Assembly: GCA_946479615.1 (NCBI GenBank)
Contig: CAMLGR010000144.1
Coordinates: forward strand, 1-11,653
From: an uncultured Bacteroidota bacterium
GTDB lineage: Bacteria > Bacteroidota > Bacteroidia > Chitinophagales > Chitinophagaceae
DNA length: 11,653 nucleotides
Reading direction: 5' to 3'
Made by a program: the position numbers and the translations under genes. Under the pieces are notes generated by a model. It did no database searches, was not told where the DNA came from, and worked only from the letters and a program-made list of their open reading frames with translations. Positions 1 to 6,783 of the stretch are shown here, one piece after another (within the stretch, counting starts at the first letter, position 1; each line of letters starts with the position of its first letter).

Positions 1-1139
1 CGGTTGCCGTGGAAATACCCGATCAAAAGGCCATCGCTGAAATATATAATGTAAACGCATTGCGATATATTTTAAAAAAGGAGTATTCATTGGCAAAAGT
101 TGCATTGGATAGTGGTATTGCGCTTGCGACAAGAGAGGATGCCGGTGATGCGTTGGGCAACCTGTACCAGACCTATTCTAAATTTTATTTTATACAGAAC
201 AGGATCAGGGAAGCCGAGGATTATGCATATAAATATGAATCCCTGCAAAGCGCCGCTAATTTAAAAGAACTGAATTTCTATATCGAGGATATGGAGCTTA
301 AGTATGAAACAGTAAAGAAAGAAAATCAATTGCAACTGCAGCAGGTGCAGCTCAAACAAAAAGGTACGCTTATTTATTTCCTGGCTACGGGTGTAATTGC
401 TTTGCTGACTATTTCGCTGCTTGGTTTCCGCAATTACAGCAACCGCCAGAAACTGCAACAGGCAAAGATCGATGAACTGGAAACCGAAAAGCAGCTTACG
501 GCAACCGCTGCCGTACTTAAAGGAGAAGAACAGGAACGTACAAGACTTGCCAAAGACCTGCACGATGGCCTGGGTGGTATGCTCAGCGGAATAAAATTTT
601 CATTAAGCAATATGAAAGAAAATTTAATCATGACGCCTGATAATGCACAGGCTTTTGAACGCAGCATCGATATGCTCGATAGTTCCATAAGGGAAATGCG
701 CCGGGTGGCGCATAATATGATGCCTGAAGTATTGGTAAAATACGGGTTGGACAAAGCGTTGAGCGATTATTGCAGCGAGATAGACCGCAGTGGCGTTATA
801 CATGTGAGTTACCAGTCTGTGGGTATGAGCCATGCCGATATAGAACAAACTGCCAGTATTTCTGTTTATCGTATTGTGCAGGAACTGGTCAACAATGCGA
901 TCAAGCATGCTGCTGCGCAGAATGTGCTGGTGCAGTTGCATCACTCTGCGGAGGAAAGGATGCTGGCTGTTACGGTAGAGGATGATGGAAAAGGATTTGA
1001 TACTTCGATACTGAAACAACCGCGTGGGATCGGCTGGAGCAACATTCAAAGCCGGGTGGATTTTCTGAAAGGAAAATTGGATATACAATCAGCGCGGGGC
1101 AATGGCACGTCGGTAATGGTGGAAATAAATAATATATGA
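1..1139 (+). CDS. Sensor histidine kinase with TPR-like N-terminus, 5' end outside window
   Basis: This is the kinase half of a two-component system. It should autophosphorylate on His and pass phosphate to the regulator encoded immediately downstream. Numbering from the GTG at position 9, residues 10-90 are helical and TPR-like, 95-118 form a short coiled coil, and 119-141 are one membrane helix. The HisKA_3 dimerisation and phosphoacceptor region follows, with H185 in the context AKDLHDGLGG. The HATPase_c domain shows an N box (ELVNNAIKHA, 292-301), G1 (DDGKGF, 325-330) and G2 (GIGWSNI, 340-346). The reading frame stays open from position 9 to the window edge, so the GTG is unlikely to be the start. 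Related Bacteroidota kinases carry several TPRs before the helix, so a few hundred codons are probably missing. The stop overlaps the next start (ATGA), which implies translational coupling. The signal sensed cannot be read from the sequence. Confidence 0.93.
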   Translation, partial: VAVEIPDQKAIAEIYNVNALRYILKKEYSLAKVALDSGIALATREDAGDALGNLYQTYSKFYFIQNRIREAEDYAYKYESLQSAANLKELNFYIEDMELKYETVKKENQLQLQQVQLKQKGTLIYFLATGVIALLTISLLGFRNYSNRQKLQQAKIDELETEKQLTATAAVLKGEEQERTRLAKDLHDGLGGMLSGIKFSLSNMKENLIMTPDNAQAFERSIDMLDSSIREMRRVAHNMMPEVLVKYGLDKALSDYCSEIDRSGVIHVSYQSVGMSHADIEQTASISVYRIVQELVNNAIKHAAAQNVLVQLHHSAEERMLAVTVEDDGKGFDTSILKQPRGIGWSNIQSRVDFLKGKLDIQSARGNGTSVMVEINNI

Positions 1140-1750
1140 AGCCGGGTATATTTATAGTAGATGATCATTATATGGTGATAGAAGGGATCAGGTCTTTGTT
1201 GCAGCATGAAAAAGATCTTGAATGGATGGGGCATGCTACCAATGCTGCATCCTGCCTGGCCTTTCTCAAAAAGAAACAGCCCGATGTTATATTGATGGAT
1301 GTAAGCCTGCCGGATAAGAGCGGTACTGATTTGTGTAAAGAAGTCAGGGAATTATATCCTTCGGTGCTGGTATTGGGATTGAGTACATTTAACCAGCGGG
1401 CCATTATTCAGAACATGATCGATAATGGTGCATCGGGTTATGTTCTGAAGAATGTCACGAAAGAAGAATTGCTGGAAGCGATTGCCAGTATTCTGAAAGG
1501 CAAGGATTATTTCAGTCACGAAGTGGCTCAATCGCTGTACGAGAAAGGAACGGAAGCGACACTGATCACCCGGCGTGAAAAAGAAGTGCTGCAGTTGGTG
1601 GCGGAAGGACTTACCAATGGCGAAATAGCGGAAAAGCTTTTTATCAGTGTTGCTACAGTAAATACTCACCGCAAAAGCCTGCTGGAAAAATTCCAGGTAA
1701 AGAATACGGCTACGCTGATCGGCAAGGCGATAAAGGGTGGAATTATATAG
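1136..1750 (+). CDS. NarL/LuxR-family response regulator
   Basis: This is a DNA-binding response regulator of 204 residues, the usual length for the NarL/FixJ class. The receiver domain (1-120) has the acidic pair D9/D10, phosphoacceptor D55 in the motif LMDVSLPDKSG, switch residue S83 and conserved K105. The C-terminal LuxR-type helix-turn-helix (about 142-204) has the typical LITRREKEVLQLVAEGLTNGE core followed by EIAEKLFISVATVNTHR. Its ATG overlaps the stop of the kinase gene by four bases, so the two are almost certainly cognate partners from one transcript. All residues needed for phosphorylation and DNA binding are present. Target genes are not known. The next gene is convergent, so there is no adjacent divergent promoter to suggest a regulon. 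Confidence 0.95.
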   Translation: MKPGIFIVDDHYMVIEGIRSLLQHEKDLEWMGHATNAASCLAFLKKKQPDVILMDVSLPDKSGTDLCKEVRELYPSVLVLGLSTFNQRAIIQNMIDNGASGYVLKNVTKEELLEAIASILKGKDYFSHEVAQSLYEKGTEATLITRREKEVLQLVAEGLTNGEIAEKLFISVATVNTHRKSLLEKFQVKNTATLIGKAIKGGII

Positions 1751-1826
1751 GAGTGAACCTGCGCATTTGCGTTTGATTGCGTTCATTTATACATTACGAA
1801 GCAGAAATAATGATATATACAGCTCT

Positions 1827-1913
1827 TTGGTGTTAGAGTAAGAATTATGAGTTATGAATGATGAATTGTTTACGCCTATTCATCATTCATCACTCATAAT
1901 TCTCTAATACCAA
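1827..1913. repeat. Long hyphenated palindrome between convergent genes
   Basis: The left arm (1827-1866) and right arm (1878-1913) are near-perfect reverse complements. The only differences are a four-base insertion (TAAG) in the left arm and two substitutions, around an 11-base loop. The outer ends both read TTGGTRTTAGAG, and the inner part is AT-rich and simple (ATGAATGATGAAT). The right arm contains the stop and last two codons of the minus-strand lipoprotein gene. The position between two convergent genes suits a bidirectional terminator, but there is no clean T-run after the stem. The sequence has the look of a dispersed palindromic element. Confidence 0.8.
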
Positions 1914-3664
1914 TTCCGAAAAGTAGCTGGCATCAGTCCATCGCTTTCATAATGAGTGGGATCGCCGACAGTATTATCCCAGGCCTCGACGAGAATGTTT
2001 GATGACATCCTCGGACTATTCAACACATCCGCACCACTCAGCGCCAGTTCATCCGTACCGATGAAACGCAGGTCGATCGGCTTCATATTGAAACCTTCGA
2101 AACCTACACTCAACGTACGGGCAGGATCATGCGAAGTGCCGGTACAGTCCGTACGGGTTACGACCACGTTATTCATGACATCATTCAGTACATAATCAAT
2201 TTTTACCTGTATACCGGTCGCAGTCTCGGTTACGTAACCTTTGAACTTCGACAAACTGATCACGGAAAACGGATTAACAAACTGTATCCCAGCAACCCCG
2301 GTCAGGGACACGCTGGTAGTAACGGCGCAGTGGCCGTCGCCCGCAGGGGCCGTAACGGAGGCATTGCCGGAAAGCGAATAGTCGGCAAGCGTTCCCTTGG
2401 CAAGCCCCAGGTCGAACTGGAACAACTGGTTGATATCAGCAGGGCATGGCGCACCGAATCCCCGGTAGACCAGCGTAAACGTTGTCGTTTCTTTAAGCGC
2501 ATCCGGGTGGCCCGAATTGGCGAGACCGCCCTGAAAACGGGTGTATAAAAATTTTCCTGTAAACTTTCGCAGCACAGAACGCGCAATTACTTTATTGTTC
2601 GATGATATCTCGATGGCGCCGGATACTTCGCGCCCGATGGCACATGCAAGGACAGCGGGTGACCAAAACGTTACCGGCACCTCCACACCATCCAATTTTA
2701 CCGAACGTTTACCTGTACCGGGGTCCGCACCGAATGATCCATAGAGGTATAACCTGCATAGTCCTTTAATTGTGTCTTTCACATAATCCTCATCCACTTT
2801 CAAATACCGGACGCCCTGGTTGCCCAGCACGGTGATGTTCGCGATCAGCATAAAGTCTCCTCTCCGATGAAGGTTGATGGTAACAGCAACGGCCTCGGGA
2901 TTGGCGGAAGGCACATGGTCCGGTGCCTGGTAAATCGCCTTTGGCCCTTCCCATTCGAGACTTCCTTCACCACTGTAACTCCATCCTCTTATTTCATCGG
3001 GACGTAATTCACGAGGAGAGGTATATACGGGAGCTGTTTTGTTGCCCGCCGGTTGATCATCGGGGTCTAATCGTGGAAAGGTGGTAGTCACTTTTAGTTC
3101 GATGACGTCACCGGTTTGTACCGTAGCGGCAGCAGGTGTCAGCTTCAGGCTTTTGAAATAAGTCCAGTCGCTGAAATGCGTGGTCGTAATTTTTATTTCG
3201 CGGTTTACCTTATCAACCGTTTTATCCAGGATCGCCTGCCAGTTTCCCTGTGCATCCTGGTACGCGATATCCAGGAATTCGGCCAGTGTGGAATCCGTGT
3301 CACCGGGTTTATAATGAACGACAACCGTAACCGGCTTGCTGAACTGTTCACCATGCGGTGTAATGCGATAAGCATTGCCGACGCCTGATGGAAGCTGGTT
3401 GGTAATAGGTTGAATGCTGATCGTTTTATCGGTGGTCAGCGCACCGGCCGGAATGATCAATGTGATGATACCATCCGCGCTGTTGAGTTGTCCGCCGGTT
3501 GCACCAATGGTTTTAGTCGCGGCCTGGCCTACCGGTGTACCGGTACCTGTTGCGGTGTTTTCATCATGTGCTACCACCGGTTGTGTATCCTTGCTTTTGC
3601 TGCAGGAACTGATCGAGAGGCTGCCGGCAATCAGTAATGCCAGCAGTGATACTGTAATTTTCAT
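1904..3664 (-). CDS. Secreted lipoprotein with ZU5-like and IPT-like modules
   Basis: This 586-residue protein starts with a lipoprotein signal: a basic N-terminus, a hydrophobic core and a lipobox ending ISSC with the lipidated Cys at 21. A low-complexity linker rich in Thr and Gly follows (about 25-48). Residues 52-165 resemble a ZU5 domain, with the hallmark pattern ATGGQLNSADGIITLIIPAG and a later HFSDWTYF. Residues about 300-365 look like an IPT/TIG beta-sandwich (GSFGADPG, FWSPAVLACAI). The C-terminal 200 residues are not recognised. There are no catalytic motifs, so a surface or periplasmic binding or structural role is inferred. The ATG at 3664 is supported by the signal peptide. The last codons (Trp-Tyr-stop) lie inside the neighbouring palindrome. 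The gene appears monocistronic, converging with the response regulator. Confidence 0.88.
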   Translation of the reverse strand: MKITVSLLALLIAGSLSISSCSKSKDTQPVVAHDENTATGTGTPVGQAATKTIGATGGQLNSADGIITLIIPAGALTTDKTISIQPITNQLPSGVGNAYRITPHGEQFSKPVTVVVHYKPGDTDSTLAEFLDIAYQDAQGNWQAILDKTVDKVNREIKITTTHFSDWTYFKSLKLTPAAATVQTGDVIELKVTTTFPRLDPDDQPAGNKTAPVYTSPRELRPDEIRGWSYSGEGSLEWEGPKAIYQAPDHVPSANPEAVAVTINLHRRGDFMLIANITVLGNQGVRYLKVDEDYVKDTIKGLCRLYLYGSFGADPGTGKRSVKLDGVEVPVTFWSPAVLACAIGREVSGAIEISSNNKVIARSVLRKFTGKFLYTRFQGGLANSGHPDALKETTTFTLVYRGFGAPCPADINQLFQFDLGLAKGTLADYSLSGNASVTAPAGDGHCAVTTSVSLTGVAGIQFVNPFSVISLSKFKGYVTETATGIQVKIDYVLNDVMNNVVVTRTDCTGTSHDPARTLSVGFEGFNMKPIDLRFIGTDELALSGADVLNSPRMSSNILVEAWDNTVGDPTHYESDGLMPATFRNWY

Positions 3665-3693
3665 GTAATAAGGTTTATGTTTAGATTACTTCT

Positions 3694-3701
3694 CAAAAAT
3701 A
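3694..3701 (-). promoter_or_regulatory. Candidate -7 promoter element for the lipoprotein gene
   Basis: Read on the minus strand this is TATTTTTG, an exact match to the TAnnTTTG -7 consensus of Bacteroidota sigma-ABfr promoters. It lies 30 bases upstream of the lipoprotein ATG, which would give a short leader of roughly 20-25 bases. No convincing TTG-type -33 box is visible at the expected distance, so the assignment rests on the -7 element and its position. Confidence 0.45.
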
Positions 3702-3799
3702 AACGGACGGCATTGGCCTTTTCAGCGGAAGATGTATTGATTGTTCAAACAATGGAATGAGTTGCTGGAGATAACGGAGATTTTTTGAATGGAAGGAAC

Positions 3800-4062
3800 A
3801 TTATAGCGGGACGAATAGAACACGGATAGAAGTGGATGGACGGATATTATGTGGATAAGGGCTGGTAAATGCAAAGCCTAAGATCAAATTAAATCCATTT
3901 GTATTTCTTCAGGAAAGAGGGAAAAGATATTATAGCAGTAGAAATAGAACACGGATAAATGTGGATGGATATTATTATGTGGATAGAGCCTGATAAATGA
4001 AATATTTAAAATCAATTTTAATCCGTTTATCTAGATATCCGTGTTCTATTTAATTCTCTGCT
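3800..4062. repeat. Direct plus inverted repeat cluster, AACACGGAT family
   Basis: Two direct copies, about 3800-3904 and 3928-4022, share the order ATTATAGC, GAACACGGATA, GTGGATGGA, ATTATGTGGATA and AATCCRTTTGTAT-like blocks with some drift. A third, inverted segment (4032-4062) carries TATCCGTGTTCTATT followed by the complement of AGCAG. It can therefore pair with the start of either direct copy. This cluster fills most of the gap between the lipoprotein gene promoter and the gene remnants, and shares its core with the tandem units at 5085-5498. Nothing coding was recognised between 3665 and 4336. Confidence 0.75.
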
Positions 4063-4205
4063 ACACCAGGATTATCACATCAGCAAACGGATGCAGGTAT
4101 TTGCCAGTGCAGGCAACCTCCTGGGTGAAAAGTAGGAAACGATCCGGTACTATTCAATGCCCGGAACAACCTTCTTCGGAGGCATAACGTACCGGTTGTA
4201 ACACT

Positions 4206-4330
4206 CTTCTCCGTGGCCCTCTGTGTCTCCTCCGTGGCTCTCTGCGTATAACTCTTGTAGGAGAGATTCTAAATAAAGCTTTAATCAAAATTCTTACTCC
4301 CGGAGTTGTACGCAGAGAGCCACGGAGGAA
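4206..4330. repeat. Palindromic element, CTCTGCGT family, copy 1
   Basis: The left arm 4228-4248 pairs perfectly over 21 bases with 4309-4329, around a 60-base loop. A second, related left arm at 4206-4226 is a tandem variant of the first, so two alternative stems could compete for the right arm. The loop contains TGTAGGAGAGATTCTA (4256-4271) and GCTTTAA (4278-4284), both also found in the copy at 9714-9844. The element ends a few bases from the stop of the thioesterase remnant. Confidence 0.85.
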
Positions 4331-4336
4331 GGGGTG

Positions 4337-4438
4337 TTAGGGATTGCTGATCTTTACCGGCTGTTTTGCATCATTGATGGCTACAAAAGTAAACTCACCT
4401 TCAATCGCTTTTTCTCTTTCATTGCTATAGGCTGTCTT
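4337..4438 (-). pseudogene. C-terminal remnant of a hotdog-fold acyl-CoA thioesterase
   Basis: The minus-strand frame ending at the stop 4337-4339 reads AYSNEREKAIEGEFTFVAI followed by NDAKQPVKISNP. The pattern (E/Y)FTFVAxDxxxxPxxI is typical of the last beta strand and tail of YciA/BFIT-type acyl-CoA thioesterases, which are normally 130-170 residues long. Only about 33 codons are present. Upstream of about 4438 the minus-strand frame continues for some 54 codons, but there it is the antisense of the metalloprotease remnant and resembles nothing in the thioesterase family. The start, the N-terminal hotdog core and its catalytic Asp or Asn are missing. Assignment from such a short tail is tentative. 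Confidence 0.5.
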
Positions 4439-5084
4439 GCGTTTCCTCGATGAGCAATTGTTTTCTGCAAGTCCGTGGTTTGCCAGCGACAGCCTTACGG
4501 TGTATACGGGTATGCATTCAAAGTTAAGAGCATACTCTTTGAACAGGAGAGTATTGGGAGAAATAATCAACCCGGAAGTATACAACGGGTTACAGCCCAA
4601 TGCAAATTATAGTTTCGATGAATTACTGACGGATGTGGAAGGGTATGTATGGAAAGAATTAAAAGGACATGCGTCTATCAATGGTTACAGGCGTACTGTG
4701 CAGGCAATATATATAGACCGCCTGGTCGATTTCTTCAGGAAAAGTGCTCATGGTGGTGATTTCTCCATGCTGGATGGATGCACGATTGTGATTACCCATA
4801 TCGGGAATCTTTATAATAAAATAACAAAATCGATCCCGGGTTATCACGATACCGGGGAATTGGCTCACCTGAAAGACATGCAGGCCCGTTTGAAAGGAGT
4901 GCTTAAATTCCGGCAGGAGTATGCAGGTGAAGCGCCTTATAACCCGATCACCCGTTTTATATTGAGCAGGGGCTCATCGGTTACTAATGCAGATACAGAT
5001 GCGCCGGTCATGTTTTCCAACAGGCATCCCGGTTGCTGGGAAGAGGAAAATATTTTGATGGAGAATTCACCTGGTTCCTATTAA
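4431..5084 (+). pseudogene. C-terminal remnant of a zinc-dependent metalloprotease (DUF4953/DUF5117 type)
   Basis: The frame reads A-V-L-RFLDEQLFSASPWF at its start, then VLGEIINPEVYNGL, FDELLTDVEGYVWKEL, INGYRRTVQAIYIDRL and finally HLKDMQARLKGVLKFR. These blocks, in this order, match the C-terminal helical domain of the large Bacteroidota secreted metalloproteases of about 800 residues, whose HExxH zinc site lies well upstream. That catalytic domain and the signal peptide are absent. A stop at 4428-4430 closes the frame just before the homology begins, so only a TTG at 4437 could start it. The last 45 residues or so are not typical of the family. The fragment abuts the thioesterase remnant, reading in the opposite direction. 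It could still be translated, but it has no visible promoter and is best read as a broken gene. Confidence 0.7.
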
Positions 5085-5498
5085 AATGATGGGAACACGG
5101 ATCAGAAGGATGAAGGGATGAAAATGGATTTATATCCGTTTTATCTGTGTCATCCGTTTTATCCGTGTTCCTTGTATTAGCTTGCTGATATACACCTTTA
5201 CTAAACCTGTAAGATTGATGGGAACACGGATCGGAGGGATAAAGGGATAAAAAATGGATTTATATCTTGTCTGCAAGCCGATCTATTTATATCCGTATAT
5301 CCGTGTCATCCGTGTTCTATTGTATTAGACTACTGATATAGGCCTGTGCTAAACCTGTAATGGTGGTTAACACAGATTGGATGGATATAACGGATTTATA
5401 TCTTATCTGCAAAATCAATCTATTTATATCCATATATCGGTGTCATCCGTGTTCCCTTGCATTAGCTGGCTGGTATAAGCCCGTGCTAAACCTGTAAG
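5085..5498. repeat. Three tandem palindromic units, AACACGGAT family
   Basis: Units span roughly 5085-5212, 5213-5360 and 5361-5498 (about 128, 148 and 138 bases). Each opens with a GGAACACGGAT-like arm (degenerate TTAACACAGAT in the third). An A/G-rich stretch and a TGGATTTATATC or CGGATTTATATC block follow. Each then has a complementary ATCCGTGTTC arm and closes with a conserved tail of about 42 bases ending CTAAACCTGTAA. The first two units can each form a hairpin with an 10-11 bp terminal stem. The first unit begins directly at the stop of the metalloprotease remnant. This array accounts for nearly all of the gap before the AraC-type gene; the remaining 60 bases hold only its leader, with no clear promoter match. 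Confidence 0.85.
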
Positions 5499-5560
5499 AA
5501 ATAAGACAACTACCGTATAGGTTAAAAATTGTAAGTTGCGGTTCCATCAATATTCAATGA

Positions 5561-6424
5561 ATGAAGACAATACCGGTTCGACAACTTGCCACTTCCCGGC
5601 AAAAGCCTGGTGATCCCGGCCGGTTCAGCATCCGCTCTGTCCAGCAACTCCTTAATGGTAACAATCTCGTCCACGATCTTCATAAACATGATTTCTATTT
5701 TGTTCTCGCCCTGCAAAAAGGAAAAGGTATCCACGAGATCGATTTTATCCCTTATGCCGTACATGATCACTCCGTTTTTATACTTCGCCCCGGGCAAGTG
5801 CACCGCCTCGAACTGAAAGCAGGCAGCATTGGTTTTTTAATGGAGTTCGACCTGTCTTTCTATCAACCGAAAAATACGATCACCGATCAGCGATGGAAGA
5901 AAGCAACCAGTAAGAATTATTGCGAAGCAGAAGCCGCCGGCTTCCTGAAATTGCATACTATTCTTGATAATGCATTCAACGAGTTCACGGAAAAGCAGGA
6001 TGCCTACGCAGAAGCAATAAAAGCCAACCTCGATCTTTTCTTTATTGAATATACCCGCCAAAGCCGCGATCCCCAACGCATCACTAAAACAGAAAACAAC
6101 TATACCCAGGAGCGTTTTGAGGAATTGCTTCAACTACTGGAAACTAATATCGTAAACAAGAAGAATGTTTCCGACTACGCCAACCTGCTGAATCTTTCTT
6201 CTTACCAGTTAAACGCCATTACCAAAACATCTGTTGGTAAAACCATGTCCGATCTTATCAATGAACAGATCCTCCTTGAAGCAAAACGATATTTACTGGC
6301 CACTCCCAACCAGGTAAAAGATATAGCCGATCACCTGGGCTACGAAGATGTCTCCTACTTTATCCGGTTCTTCAAAAAACATACAGGGCAATCCCCGGAG
6401 GCTTTCCGCAAGAATTTTAAATAA
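5561..6424 (+). CDS. AraC-family transcriptional regulator
   Basis: This 287-residue protein has a cupin-like effector domain at about 35-100 (HKHDFYFVLAL, then LRPGQVHRLEL and GFLMEFD). A linker follows, then the AraC-type double helix-turn-helix at about 185-287. The second helix-turn-helix carries the family signature: VKDIADHLGYEDVSYFIRFF, then KKHTGQSPEAFRK. The length and arrangement are standard for the class. The ATG at 5561 gives the N-terminus expected for Chitinophagaceae members (an IPVR start and a FSIRSVQQLL block). It is the first intact gene after the repeat field and is followed after 91 bases by the cluster that it plausibly controls. The effector is unknown; the HKHD motif resembles sensors of small hydrophobic or sugar-like ligands only in a general way. 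Confidence 0.92.
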   Translation: MKTIPVRQLATSRQKPGDPGRFSIRSVQQLLNGNNLVHDLHKHDFYFVLALQKGKGIHEIDFIPYAVHDHSVFILRPGQVHRLELKAGSIGFLMEFDLSFYQPKNTITDQRWKKATSKNYCEAEAAGFLKLHTILDNAFNEFTEKQDAYAEAIKANLDLFFIEYTRQSRDPQRITKTENNYTQERFEELLQLLETNIVNKKNVSDYANLLNLSSYQLNAITKTSVGKTMSDLINEQILLEAKRYLLATPNQVKDIADHLGYEDVSYFIRFFKKHTGQSPEAFRKNFK

Positions 6425-6473
6425 GTCCTATCCAACTTCATCAACGTCCTGCCAGCACACCTGTTGCCCGGTT

Positions 6474-6500
6474 TACTTTTGTGTGAGAATAAATACTCAC
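6474..6500 (+). promoter_or_regulatory. Candidate -7 element plus dyad operator before the flavoprotein cluster
   Basis: TACTTTTG at 6474-6481 matches the TAnnTTTG -7 element exactly. Directly downstream, 6483-6500 is an 18-base hyphenated dyad with arms GTGAG and CTCAC and an AT-rich centre, so it would cover the transcription start. The next ATG is at 6516. A good -33 box is not seen, which would fit a promoter needing an activator such as the AraC protein next door. That link is inference. Confidence 0.45.
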
Positions 6501-6515
6501 TAAAAGATAAACGAG

Positions 6516-6749
6516 ATGAAAGCAAAAGCAATACTATTATTATCGATCAGGATCTGGATGGTCATCTATCCTTCGATCACCGGTTTTCTTTTCTTATTCG
6601 GTAAGCAACTCTCGGCACTCCCGCTATACCAGCGCACATTTATTTTAACCATTACACTGGTTCCCTGGATGATGTTTATCGGTGTGCCGTTCCTGGACTA
6701 TGTTATCAAACAGGTTACCAAAAATGGAATTGTCAACCGCGATAAGTAA
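6516..6749 (+). CDS. Small two-helix membrane protein, function unknown
   Basis: This 77-residue protein has two predicted membrane helices, about 5-30 and 41-63. A short loop (GKQLSALPLYQR) separates them, and the tail is charged and hydrophilic. The RTFILTITLVPWMMFIGVP stretch resembles a pattern seen in small integral membrane proteins of Bacteroidota and Proteobacteria, but no defined function is known. The gene follows the -7 element by about 35 bases and precedes the flavoprotein gene by 34 bases in the same direction, so it probably opens that transcript. It may be a membrane partner of the flavoprotein, but only the context suggests this. Confidence 0.7.
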   Translation: MKAKAILLLSIRIWMVIYPSITGFLFLFGKQLSALPLYQRTFILTITLVPWMMFIGVPFLDYVIKQVTKNGIVNRDK

Positions 6750-6783
6750 TAATCATTTATTGATAAATCATTCAACTAGCATT

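Noticed and set aside
2129..2548. A plus-strand reading frame of 139 codons inside the lipoprotein gene.
   Set aside because: Its composition is Arg- and Gly-rich without any domain pattern, and the minus strand carries a complete lipoprotein with a signal and recognisable modules.
3694..3740. A full two-box promoter for the lipoprotein gene.
   Set aside because: The -7 element is exact, but no TTG-type -33 box lies at the expected distance on the minus strand.
4150..4203. A minus-strand tail reading CYNRYVMPPKKVVPGIE before a stop, possibly a third gene remnant cut by the repeat at 4206.
   Set aside because: Only about 17 codons precede the repeat, and no family was recognised, so it cannot be separated from chance.
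5085..5498. The tandem repeats were considered as a CRISPR array.
   Set aside because: The units are 128-148 bases long with an internal dyad, and the conserved and variable parts do not alternate as short repeats and equal spacers. No cas gene is present.
6682..6783. An upstream in-frame start for the flavoprotein.
   Set aside because: It overlaps the small membrane protein gene, and the added residues have no family similarity; the Rossmann strand begins right after the ATG at 6784.
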